A stretch of DNA of 64,000 nucleotides, taken from contig NC_135151.1 in assembly GCF_050948215.1 (NCBI RefSeq), positions 11,882,220 through 11,946,219 of the forward strand, in the 5' to 3' direction. The notes beneath the pieces were generated by a model. The model had not been told where the DNA came from. It ran no database searches and saw only the letters and a program-made list of their open reading frames with translations. This stretch comes from Halictus rubicundus (Eukaryota > Arthropoda > Insecta > Hymenoptera > Halictidae). A program made the translations under genes and the position numbers. Below are positions 1 to 12,240 of this stretch, one piece after another (position 1 is the stretch's first letter; the number at the start of each line of letters is the position of its first letter).

Positions 1-28
1 ACTATAGTTTATTATCCTAAAATTGCAG

Positions 29-1290
29 GCGCTTATCGATTGTTCATGGGGTTATGGAAATAATGGCTGTGATGGTGGTGAAGATTTTAGATCATATCAG
101 TGGATTATGAAACATGGGGGTCTGCCTACCGAAGAGGATTATGGTGGATACCTAGGCCAGGTAAATAAATGCCATGTTGCCTGTATAGTTGCATAAATGA
201 AAACTGAATAAATGTTCAGAAAATATGTATTATAATGAAAAAACGCATAAATGATAAGTATAATATTATCTTATTTAGTTTGATGAAGGACATTATGCAA
301 TTAGTTGGTGCGTTTTTTAGTAACAGGGATCTGTACCTGAGGCATACAAAAAAAGTATTTATATTCGTTTTATGCAGTGTAAACAATTTGACAAAACTGA
401 AAAAGACACAAGCTGACAAACTTTGTAATTCAGAAAGAATCTCAACTAAATACGTAAATATTTATGAAATAATTGAGCGTTATACTATTATTGTTATTTA
501 TTATTTCTTTTAGAAATTTCACTGATGCTAGTAACTATATAAGCAATCTACATGTTTTACATTTTTTATTACTACCTTTAGTTTTCAAATGCTTAACAAA
601 ATAGTTAAATGTTATTTTATATCCTGAATTAAATCACTACATGTTGTGGTACTTCAAAATGAATTAAATCCAAATTGAAATATATTTGCTTCATAGTTAT
701 ATTTTAGTAAAAGTAGTAGCTTTGGAGCATACAATTTTTAAATCTGTATGTATCAATTTTTCGATGCTTTCATAAGATAAATAGAAAATACAGATAAGTA
801 AAAAATTAATACATTTTAATATTTTCGTTTTCAGGATGGTTATTGTCACATAAACAATAATACAATGACGGCCAAGATTACGGGTTATGTAAACGTTACA
901 GAGAATGACCCTCGTGCCTTAAAACTTGCCATTGCAAAACATGGTCCTATCTCAGTAGCGATCGACGCATCTCATAAAACTTTCTCATTCTACTCTCATG
1001 GTGTATATTATGATGCAGCTTGTGGTATGTATATGTGATTACAACGTTTTCTGAATACTCCAAATAAAAATATACTTCTATAACGTGAACGACACATTTG
1101 TGTAGGCAACAAAGAGGAATCGTTGGATCATGCGGTTTTGGCTGTTGGTTATGGTAAGCTAGATGGAAAAGACTATTGGTTAGTGAAGAATTCGTGGTCT
1201 AATTACTGGGGTAATGATGGCTACATCCTTATGTCCCAGAAAGATAATAATTGTGGGGTAATGACAGCTCCAACATATGTCACTATGTAA
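29..1290 (+). CDS. 26-29-p: 26/29-kDa-type cysteine proteinase (papain family C1), 3' exons only
   Basis: This is the C-terminal part of a papain-family cysteine protease. Three exons join in phase: 29-160, 835-1024 and 1106-1290, with GT-AG borders at each internal junction and a stop at 1288-1290. The first visible exon starts after a TTGCAG acceptor and begins ALIDCSWGYGNNGCDGG, the papain region just after the active-site cysteine. The exon carrying that cysteine lies upstream of the window. The last exon carries the catalytic histidine (LDHAVLAVGYG) and asparagine (VKNSWSNYWGNDGY). The wording of these blocks matches the insect 26/29-kDa proteinase first described from Sarcophaga haemocytes (also called counting factor associated protein D-like), better than cathepsin L or B. 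The family is lysosomal or secreted. The assignment rests on motif recognition; the N-terminal part is not visible. Confidence 0.9.
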
Positions 1291-1296
1291 AAACTG

Positions 1297-1302
1297 AATA
1301 AA
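1297..1302 (+). terminator. Poly(A) signal of the cysteine proteinase gene
   Basis: AATAAA lies seven bases after the stop codon, followed by a T-rich stretch. It is very close to the stop, so the 3' UTR would be short unless a later signal is used. Confidence 0.5.
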
Positions 1303-3650
1303 TTTTTCTTTTGTATATTATGTAACATCAAAGTTCATGCTGTAGTATCTAGTTATATACAAAAATATAATGTAAACAAAAAGAAGTTAAGAATAAAATA
1401 ATTTTTTAAATAATATCAAGAGTAAAGTACAACTGAAGTAACGCTTGTGTAATATGCTTAATTTCAAAAGTATGAAAATCAGTGTCACATAGCTATAAAC
1501 AAAATTATTTTTATTGAAGATCCATAGCACGGAAGTACTATATATCATAAGTTTTTTCAATACCATTTACTAAAAGCATTTATACAACAAAAGATGTACA
1601 AATATGATGAAATGTTTTGAACAGAAATTCAATTAAGTACAGAAACGAATTACACATCACTAATCGCGTTATCATATTGTTATACAAAATTAATATCGGT
1701 GATTGTGCTGAAGAATCTGTTGATGGAATTAAAATGACAATTATATATAAAAATATATATGATTTCAATAGGCACAGTTCACTTAATACAATTGCTTAGC
1801 TGTCCTAAAATTATACATAGACTGAAACAAAAGTTTATATTGTTGTGCGTTTAGTGTAAAATTGAATATATAAACAAAGGAATGCTTGTAAATCAAAGTG
1901 GAAGTGCTTAAAGTAAAACAATAATTACAATTTTTCTATAGCGATCAAATGTTTTCTTTCAAATTCTTCTACCCATTTTAATACACATATTCATATCTAT
2001 GCCATCATATCTGATCTGTATGATTGAATATGAATTCTAAATAAAGAGACACATTTTTATTTAAAAAAGTAAATTTTTTCATGGGAATAAAAACAGTGTA
2101 TAAATTGCGAAATATACATATAAATGATATATATCACTCATCATTTTAATTCTATTATTCAATATGATTTTTATTTTGCTGTAATTTCACACCTGAATTT
2201 CTGAATAATATTTAGTGTAGTTTTATGTAAAGATGTATTTATACAGTCAGCGTTATCTTTGTAACAATATATAAATGGACTTGTGCAAATTTTGTGCTTC
2301 TAAGATTTCCTAGTAATTTTGATTATTCATGAAGTCATGAATTCTTAGGTATTATATTATAATTGTATCACACTGCTGTACTTTTAATGTCAAGAAAAAG
2401 TAAAGTAATATTATTCAGAAATATAAAATGAATTATATACATAAGTATAGAAATCTAAAAGATAAATGTAAGTTATGAAAGGAGGATTTTAAAAACAGAA
2501 AACAAATCCTCTTATGCCAATATATAACACACAAAATGTGAGCATATATTTTGTTCAATCATTTTCAACTGAATATACCACATATTTAAAGAACTTACAT
2601 AAAATTGATTTTACAGTTATTCAACGTTAACTTTGGTAATCTTATTTTTCCATTTTATTAATTAGAATTTTAATTACACAACCTATACTCTCATACATTT
2701 TGAAAATATTATTTATGCGCCTCTAATACTCTTAGAGAATTTTATGTTTGAATGACACTCACATTCTATTTAAATCACTACTTCTGTTAATCTATATAAG
2801 TCAAAACAGCTGAAATTTCGGAGATATTTTCCAATCGTACTATGATATGGACAATTCAAACAATATATGTACCTAAATATCCTAATTAATATAGGATATA
2901 TACAAACAAATAACTGTTAAGATTTCATAATATTTCAGTCAAATGTTCTTGTATTAGAGCTAATGAAAAGAACATATTATAACTTTCACCAATTACTGAT
3001 GAAGGTATACATTTCACTATATTTCTTTATGTGTACTGGGATTACATTGTAATGAAATAATTGGACCAAATTGTATCACAATATTCCTATAAAATCTTTC
3101 TAAAATGTTCTGAAAGATTCTCGATCGCTCGAATATTACAGCTAACGTAGTTGCGCGTACCATTTCCTCTGTAAATCTAATTTTTTCTGACCAATTCTAT
3201 ACTTTTCTATCATTTTGTAAAGCAGGAAATGTGTTTAAGTACAAAAAAGATACACAGTTTTCAACGAATTAATGTTCACGTCGAACATATGGTTGAAAAA
3301 GCGTCCATGAATTAAAAATATTTGTGTTATATGTATAAATCTTTACTTCTCAAATATGTTTTACCGTTACTTTCATCTTTTCATTATATATCACTTGTGG
3401 ACCCTGCTTTGATCGCTCTAACGATTGACCAATGGCTTTACCTGGTAACCATATATGACAATTTTGGAGCACTGGTTGATCCTCGGTTCTAGTATTACGA
3501 TTATGATAAATAGTAGAAATGTTAAAATGTCCAATATAAGAATCCTACTTATACTCTTTGATCGACTGAGTAAAGAATAATATTCTAATAGAAACATCCC
3601 GTATAACCGAAGTGTCTATCGTTTGGATATACTTTTTCAAATAGTTCTGA
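1303..3650. other. AT-rich intergenic stretch between convergent genes
   Basis: About 2.3 kb of very AT-rich sequence lies between the 3' ends of the cysteine proteinase (+) and eya (-). I see no coding exon, RNA gene or clear repeat here; it presumably holds both 3' UTRs. Confidence 0.6.
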
Positions 3651-6600
3651 TTAAAGAAATCCCATTTCTAAGGCGTTGTAAAGAGCCTGCGTGTCCGAGT
3701 GGCTATTTATTCTCCAGAATGGAAAGTTGTGGGCACGTGCTGCCGTTTCTTCATCAGAATCATCTCCTATTACCACGTATGTGCATCTCCGGCCAAATCG
3801 TGCTATCACCCTTCCAAAACAGCTTTCTTTCCCTAGAAATTCATATTGTCATTTATACGTACATTTAATGCGTGTCTTTTATACCCAGTTAGCCAAATGC
3901 TGTTTTGAGCAAATTTTGTATATTAATTAAATTTTGTATAATAATTTCGGCGAACCGAACGGCGCGATCTTGCGTTTCGTCGAAATGTTCAGGTCTGTAC
4001 GAGGCTTAAGGATGCATGTCCACTTGACAGTAAAACTGTTGCGAGTTACTCTCAAGTGTGTTTTATTTTACACGAATTTGACTCTCGAAAGTAAGTCGCG
4101 ACAGTTTTACTCTCAAATGGACATGTATCCTAATGCGGAAACAGATGGATAGGAATTAGTAGACAAATTTTGGTGCCAAATTCATAGCAAATTGTTTACT
4201 GGGTAGTTTTTATTTAGTTTACTAAAGAAAGCAACACATTAATGGTTTATAAATTAGAGAATTTTCTCTCCAATGAAACGTAATAAATACGTAGTACAGT
4301 CTTTACTCGATTTATATCCCATATATCTAGCTGATAAAAGTCCCAGAACTTAGTAGCGGTAGTACTTCGCGAAAGATCGCGAAATCTCGAAAACCATTCA
4401 TTTGCGCCAAAAATGACAATTATTCGTTTTGTTGCATTCATGTTTTTGTGTGCGTGACAAACAGTCTAAAATTCAATCGTTTACCTATTACCAATTTAAT
4501 AACGTAATAATAAAGGTAAATTTCATTGGAAGTATTCTTTTCATTTGATGCTATCCATTATTATTATAACTTAATTTTAATGTTATTTTTGATTTGTGAT
4601 TACTTTAATTATGATATTCCATTTTTGTACGCGGTAGATTCAAAAAGGTTTCTTGAATTTACATTTTACGTGTCCCATAAAACATTACATGTATGAAACG
4701 TAAATATAAAATACATACTTAAAATTAAAAAATAGTTTGAAAAATTATATTTAAACAATTTTTCTTTTCATCAAAAATATTAATGAAAATAAATTAAAAA
4801 TTATTGTTTAACAAATGCAAAACATATTTAATTATTAATCATTAAAACATATATTGAAACGTATATTTAAACGTATATTAACGATTATAAGATTTAAAAG
4901 TATATTTAACCGTTAAACACATTTTTTAAATATTTCTAGTGAAGATTTCATTGCAATAGTTCAAAAGTTATAACAAAATGTCACTAAATTCTTCGATCCG
5001 GACTAGTGTACGACGTGGTGATAATTGGTACATCTACTACTTTCTTCGACTAGTAAAAGAAACACCTTACAACATATAATACACGATTATAGATCAGAAT
5101 ATTATAAAAGTTTGTAGCTGGACAAATTTTATGCAGTATTTAATAATTATTGCCAAATTGCAACAACCAGAAAATTCTTCAATTTTTTTATAACAACACT
5201 ACAAATGGCGACTATTGTCTATGTAATACAGATAAGAGCGAGTTTCTATGGAACTTACCAATTTTCGAGGCAGAATAAATATTTTCAATTGGGAATATTC
5301 CACCGATTCCGAAAAGCAGAACTTTTGATAGAGCAGGTACCAGTTGTGTGTTGGTGACTAATATGTTGATGCAGTGACTTCTTTTATTAATAAGACTTAA
5401 ACATCTCACGGCTGATGCTAGCCAGTTATCAGTTAACACTTCGATTTCTGATCGTAATTGCAACCATTGTTCTTGTTTCGCTGCGCCTAATAGGCCACCG
5501 ACGTTATTCCGATAATTACTGTAAATTTCTTTTATTTTACGATATCGGAAAGCTAGCTTTCGCATCCAATCAACACCACCTCTAACACCAGAAGCCAAAC
5601 ATATGCCATTGTTCGCTGATGCACATTGAAAACCATCGGTGGCAAAGTTGTAAGAAGACAGGTCCTGCCCGTTATCGTCCGACGATACATCATCAATGTG
5701 TACTTGATCACAATCCTGTAAAGTAATGTTTTTTTTTCAGTTTGTATTGATTTTTTGGAAATGTGCAAACATAAGTCACAGTTATAGCTCTTGCAATTAC
5801 TGAAGATCGGTTAGGGTTAAGCAACAGGGGTGTACGAGTACTCGAGCCTCGTGCTGGGTCAAGATCCCGAACGTTTTGCAACATTTGGGTATCCGAAAAT
5901 ATAAAATTTAAAATTCGATTGGAAGGTCATGAAAAAGCGTCATACTCGTGCGAGCATAAATTTTTTGGATCTTAAACTTTACTGCAACCAACTGCAGCTT
6001 CGGTTATCCGAACTTTATAAACTTCCGGGATCCCGATCCGACCCGAACTTGCGGGTACCCGCACACATCTAGTACTCAAGCTTTCTTACGAAAGTGCTGT
6101 ATATGTATATAGGGTAACTGCACTTAATATGGAACACCGTAATACTTCGGCAACTAACAAGGGAACATATTCAGTTATCTTACGCATCCGCAGTTTAAAA
6201 AGGTTCATGTCTTTTCAGGTCAGTCATGTCAGTGATGTCTTTAAAATTTTTAAGGTCAGTCATGTCTTTAAAATTTTAATAGAATCGATGTATCATATGC
6301 ACTGCTTGTTTTAAAAGTTTTCAAATTGATACTGACAAGCAAATTTCTGAAAGTCAATCGTACGCGTGATTATTAATTAATCCGTTACAATTGCGTATGT
6401 GGTCATCTTTTCTTCAGAGTGATGGAAAATACTTCACAATCTTCAAAAATTTAATGAACATTTTAAATATCTGACCATTTACCTCCACATCATTGAAAAA
6501 GAAATGAGTATCGGCTAAATTAAATATCATTTCCTCCATCCTGTACGCCACTGGGGCCAAAAGAGTTTGATCTTTGTGGTGTTTTATTGCAAATAGTCCA

Positions 6601-9600
6601 TTGAGCAACGAATTAAACACGACTATGGTTTCATCAAGGTTCCAGATGAATATCCGATCAGGACCGGCTTCCGTCGTATCCGCAGAACCTATACTGTTTC
6701 CACTTCCGCTTTGTCGTCTTCCGCGTTTGCAAGGTTTCGCCGTCGCCCCTAAAATACGTTCGTTCGAAACATTATTTTATATAGCTTCCTGAGTACGGTA
6801 TTTAATGCACATGAAAATTAAACCAACGAGAGACCATAAAGGAAACATACAGTAATACTGGTATATCCATTTATGATATTAAATGTCTGACCTAGTTCCT
6901 TTTTTAACCACTGTTATAGCTTTCAATTTGTACAATATGTACTACTGTAAATTGTTCAAACTAGTTTGCTCTTATTTGTGGCAAAGATTTTTCTTGTGCG
7001 TTAATGTACAGTGTGTCCCACGAACTCTGTTCTCCTGAAATATCTTTGTTATTTTAAACAATAGGCGAAAATTTTTCACATAAAAGTTGTAGGATTTAAA
7101 ATTTAAAGCAATTAATAATATATAGTAGTAACGGTTTTGCGACAAGTGGACGCGTAACGAATGTTATGAAACATGCTCGAAGTGTTGTGTTTCCTTGTTT
7201 CATAAGGAGAGTAATAGGATGAATAAAGTGAAATGATCTCAGTTTTAGGACAAATATGGTTTAGTCCTTTTTTATTCAAAATTTACCATTCTATGAAAAT
7301 CGAACATAAGAAATAAGTCGTTCTATTTTAAAAACAAAAATGACCTTAGTATCTCCTTACGCGTCCACTTGCCAAAAAGATATTATTACTATGTTATTAA
7401 GTCCTTCAAATAACTTTTATTTAAAACATTTTCGTATATTGTTTAAAATAACGAAGACATTTTAGGCGAATAAACTTCGTGGGACACAGTGTATTCTAGT
7501 GTCATTCAAATATTAATTATTTAGAAACATTTGGAAGGGGGGAGGGGGCGTTTAGAACCTATTATGTATTTACAAAATATTAAAAATATGTTCCGAAGTT
7601 CTTTAGAATACTAAAACAACAAACTTTTATAATATCGAAAGCAATATCGAAAAAATTATTTCAGCTAGGTAAAACTATTATTACTAGAAACACAGTAAAT
7701 TTATTCATCATGAAAAAGGTGATTTGGTCACCGAGCGCACAATTATGAAAAATATTAACTCGAGAGAAAAATGTAAAGGTATAACATCGCACGTACGAAT
7801 CGTGTTACCTTCGATGTTTGTGGTTTCTCGTGCGGTAAGATCGCTGGCCTCGTGAGTAGTTGCATCCAACGTGAGCGCAGACTTGGTCGAATCTGTTTAC
7901 AAAGAAGCGGGATTCGTTATTAAAACAATTATCATTGTATCTCAATTATCTACAGTATCATAAATCATTAACAATGCAACAAAGAAGTTGTATCGACAGA
8001 ATTTTATCGAACTGGCGCACAATGTATATATGTATTAGACATCAATGATTTACATAGGAGCATTTCATCTTTGAAGTGATTTTTGAAAGTACTATAACGA
8101 GAACTACAGAAATCGAACACTTTATTATTTGTATTTCTGCGTTAACACTAGATCTACGGAGCGTTAAAAATGATTATTGATGCCTCTGAAGAATAATCTG
8201 CAAGAAAAATCTCTGAAAACTTAATGAAAAAGCCAACAATGCGTATGCAATACTGAAAAATAGAAACTTCAAAAATGCCATATCCGTCGAAACAACAAAG
8301 AGATGAATGAAAGAAAACGTTACCCCCAAAATTCAGGTTTCCGACGTTAAACGAAGCAGGTGTTGTATGATAACCGTGCATAGGATAGTATCCGGAATAC
8401 TGCAGTGCATTATTAATCCTGTCGTTGCTATACAAACTGTAGGCGCTATAATCCAATTTCTGCAATACATATAAACGGAAATTGATCACTGAAATGGTAA
8501 TAACCTGAGTTACTTTCATCATTTAAAAATCGGAATTGTAGGTAATAATTTATGAACATGATCCCAAGTAAAGTAATTTTTCAATTTGCAATCTGTTCCC
8601 GATTTGCTACAAATTTCCATCCAGTTTTGTCGCTCGGTATTTGAGAGCAAAGTTTTGCAAAGAATTGCCGCACTCTTAAGAGTGTAAAAAATCGAAAAAT
8701 ATTACATTAACTGTAAATGAGTGTTGCAACAACAATTCTGTGTAATAAAAAGTGCTTACCAAGGTACATGCATTCTTTTCACATTTAATAAAGCAGATTT
8801 TTTTTTGTACAAATTTTCAACGGTGGTTTTATTTATTAATTGCACATAAAACTTCAAATTAACATATAACAAAAACGGCAAAATGTATCCTTAGATTCAT
8901 AAATATTCGGATATATTACTTATTATAGTTTATGAATTTTATAGTTTTGTTTGCAACGAACTGCTACTTTTAATTTTATAAACTTTTGAAAAAGAGTGCA
9001 TACCTTTCCTTTAGGATCTATAGTGGAAAATTTTTTTATTTCTTTTTAAATTTATTAGTTGTATTGTTAAATTTCATTTTCTGTGAATAATTAACAATGC
9101 TGTAAGTATAGATCGTAAAGAATGTAAGTATAGATCGAGATTGTTTGAAAGAACGTGAATAGGGATCACATTCAAAGTACTGAGAATGTGTCGGATTTCA
9201 TTTTCTGTGAAGAAGTACCTATATACAGGGTGTCCCACGTAACACTTTTCACGATTTTTCAAGTACTTGCGATAATCTGAGAAACAAATATTTTCAACAA
9301 AAGTTGATCAGTTTTCGATTGGTTATACATTGCAATAAAAAAAGTTCGAAAATAATTTTTTTTAGTATTGTCAAGGTCACCTTAATACTGTTAAGTCAAA
9401 AATACAAAATGCCGTTTAAAAAAATGAAGGTGACCTTGACAATACTAAAAAATAATTTTTTCGAACCTTTTTTTATTGCAATGTGTAGCCAATCGAAAAC
9501 TGATCAACTTTTGTCGAAAATATTTGTTTGTTGTTGAAAAATCGTGAAAAGTGTTAAATGGGACACCCTATATATACATTAATAACCAAATTTAGAGAAG

Positions 9601-12240
9601 TGCCGAAAAATAGACTATTTGTCCGTAGTATGAAGCGTGGGGAATAGAAGAAGGGGAAGTGAAAGTGGGGACACAAGTCTTAATTCGGCGACACTGGTGT
9701 ATACGTGTTCGATGCATCGTTATCACGGTTCGCGCATTAACTATTCTATGCTAACAATAAGTGGCCACACTTTCTACTTCTACACGCTGACATGAAATCT
9801 CAGTTCTTGGTGAAATTGCTTAATTTTTGATACACTTACATTTTGTATATGGCTTAAATTTTCTGAGACATAAGTGTCGAAAGTTTAGTAGAAACTCCTC
9901 TGAAAAACAAATTTTAACTCGACTAATATTATAAAAATCAACAGCGCTCTAAACGCACGCCTTACGAAGCAATGAAAGCGTGCAACTTTCGGAATTGTAA
10001 ATGTTCCACCATTTATGAAACTTAGGGGAAATGGAAGAAAACATTTCAAAGATACTGTTGGGTAAACGGTCAAGCTGATTGATCTTGCCTCTAGAGAGCC
10101 ACATTTTAGTTTGAAGATTAAGAACATTGTTATAACAGTTTTAGAAGAAGAATTATACAATTCTAAGCAATTTCATCCAAATAACTTATACGTTAAAAAT
10201 CTATGATTTCGTGTGTAGAAGGTGTGATTACATAGCGTGATATGGTCCATATGCAATATGCGTATGGTATGACCATATCAGATATTCACTTAGTTTTATA
10301 CATACATTATACGCTTGTACGTATACCGCGATATGTGCAAGTGTATAATATACATATACGAACCAATATTCGCCACAATATAGGACAACATATTATGGTT
10401 AACAAGTTAATACCACCCCAGTCAGCCAAATTTGACAATGGCAAAAAATCAGCGGAGGCTGTTAGGAGACGCAGGTAAATAGCAGATATGCAGAGGACAG
10501 TTGGTATAGCGCCCTTTACACCATCATAATCTGTTACACCAACTAGCGAGTATTTTAGTAATTGCAACTCCTACAATTTCAGTTGCAATAATAGAGGGGC
10601 GCATATACAATTATACATTTAAATGTACGAAAAGCACTAAAAGCGACTATTTTTCGTTACTTTTACTAGAATGTATGTATTATAAATAAAATGGTCGATT
10701 TTAATTCTATATACACGACCTCTATCGTAGAAATTGCAGATTGACTAGAGAATCACTAAAATCGTCACTAGATGATGGTATCTGATAAAAATCTGCTGCC
10801 AACGGGTTCTGCTGCCAATACCGCGCTTAGTTGCGGAAATAGATGGGTAGACCAACCGCGGTCGTGTCGCACTAATCTTGCGACATATTGGCGGAATTTG
10901 GCTAATTGGGACCGTTCACGATTGTAATGTAGGCATAGGGTAACGTAAGTAATACAACGAATCATGAATACCTGAGAGGATGATGATATATTCTGGGCTA
11001 CGTTTGGAAAATTCGTTGTGCCACTGTTGTACGGGGTGTAAGATGAATACTGAGTCATGGAGCTTGGTGTGGTGTAGGAGGGCAAATAAGAGCTTTGTAA
11101 AGCCGAAGCATTTTTTCCCGTCGTTGTTGATCCATAAGGAGGAGAATTGTACAAACTGTCAACGTAAACATGCAACATTAATGGTAGTATAATATACAGT
11201 ACATACAATCAGTACTTACTATGTGAGGACGCACATTAATATTCTAAGTGATCGCATGTAGGCACTGTGAAATCACTCTTTCAATAGAACTAAAAATCGA
11301 TAATCTATTAAACTTGTAACTAATACAAGAAATATAATTGATTTGCATTTGATTGAGTGGTTGCGTCTGTCAAGTCGATATTAAATGCCCGCTTAACAAT
11401 TAATCAAATGTTGGAAGGAAAAGAGTAAAAGCCATTTTAAAGGATGGAAAGCACACACCTGTTGTAATACTGATTCGTTCCGTACAATGAACTGTAGTCC
11501 GCCTTTTCCATGGAGTCCGGATACTCCTGCTCCTTTTCTTCTGCATTCTCGTCAATATACAATTCTCCACTGGGTGGTACGCTATCATTCTCAGGACAGT
11601 CCTGCACTTCGTTCTTGACCTCTGTCTCTGCCAGTGTGATCAAAACATTTCACGTTCACATGCTTTTTACTGTGACTTTTCAACAATCCTAGCGAATCTA
11701 TTTTTCTCAACAGTGCAATATATGAACAAAACCGAATTTATTCAAAGCCAAACAACATTTTTATTGCAATAAGTCTAGTTCCAACCGTGGACAAGTCACA
11801 GTATCAATTGAAACTTTCACGTTTATCCCGGAAACGATCGTTTTCTATTTCGTCTACCTTCTTTACAACTTTCCCACAATTTTGCCGACAAATAATGCTG
11901 GTATCACACTCTTTTAGAATCTAAAGAATAACACCTTAAAGAACTACCTAAAATTTGGCCACTTTTTAACAATTATCATTTGACTAACTTCATTCGGTTA
12001 TTTTATTAACTAGAAATTCAGTTATAGTTTAATAATAAAATATACCGTTACAGTGGGGAAAAGGAATCATTTTAGACTTTGATCATAATAATACACGTAT
12101 ATGTACAACAGATAGGAACTTTATTTACCATTGTTTGTGGTTCGAGGATGTTGTACCGAGGCCTCTGTCGATGAAGATACGTTACCAGCATTGTCTAAAA
12201 CCCCTGCTGGTTTCGTTGGATCAGTGTCTTCGGTTAACAT
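3651..12240 (-). CDS. eya: Eyes absent (Eya): transcription co-activator with C-terminal HAD-type Eya domain
   Basis: Eight coding exons on the minus strand join in phase: 12240-12129, 11627-11459, 11155-10972, 8459-8324, 7892-7809, 6748-6483, 5715-5259, 3832-3651. They sum to 1590 nt, 529 codons plus stop. Residues 1 to about 257 are Tyr/Ser/Pro/Thr-rich, typical of the Eya transactivation region. Residues about 258-529 form the Eya domain, with CDQVHIDDVSSDDNGQDL, RGGVDWMRKLAFRYRKIKEI, KVLLFGIGGIFPIENIYSA and the C-terminal ALYNALEMGFL. Eya is the Sine oculis (Six) partner in the retinal determination network; it also has HAD-type tyrosine phosphatase activity in other animals. Oddity: motif I reads WNLDETI, so the nucleophilic Asp is Asn (codon at 6641-6639, residue 265). 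Motif III reads IGDDSDEE where IGDG.EEE is usual. The ATG at 12240 lies six bases inside an exon whose acceptor is at 12248-12247, so a 5' exon must lie upstream. Confidence 0.95.
3884..4203. mobile_element. 320-bp MITE in the last eya intron (family 'CCCAGT')
   Basis: The element starts CCCAGTTAGCCAAATGCT and ends with the inverted relative ATAGCAAATTGTTTACTGGG, with TA on both sides (3882-3883 and 4204-4205). Inside is a second inverted repeat: about 4009-4054 pairs with 4087-4130. About 75 bp at the right end is shared with the element at 55946-56392. The small TA-flanked non-coding form suggests a Tc1/mariner-type MITE. Confidence 0.7.
5826..6070. mobile_element. Possible degenerate MITE in an eya intron
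   Basis: The left part (GGGTGTACGAGTACTCGAG) and the reverse complement of the right part (GTGTGCGGGTACCCGCAAG) resemble each other, and the sequence is GC-richer than the surrounding intron. Borders are approximate and no target duplication was found. Confidence 0.35.
7009..7491. mobile_element. 483-bp palindromic MITE, ends CAGTGTGTCCCACGAA, in an eya intron
   Basis: The two ends are inverted repeats of about 55 bp (CAGTGTGTCCCACGAACTC against CACTGTGTCCCACGAAGTT in reverse complement), continuing through a shared ATTTTAAACAATA block. An inner pair is built on ACGCGTCCACTTG. TA flanks both ends (7007-7008, 7492-7493). There is no coding capacity. The terminal GTGTCCCAC is shared in style with the element at 9226-9570. 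Confidence 0.75.
9226..9570. mobile_element. 345-bp near-perfect palindrome MITE, ends CAGGGTGTCCCA, in an eya intron
   Basis: Almost the whole element is one inverted repeat: the left arm from CAGGGTGTCCCACGTAACAC to AGTATTGTCAAGGTCACCTT reappears in reverse in the right half, with a small centre near 9398. TA flanks both ends (9224-9225, 9571-9572). This fits a Tc1/mariner-type foldback MITE. Open frames inside it are products of the palindrome. Confidence 0.8.
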
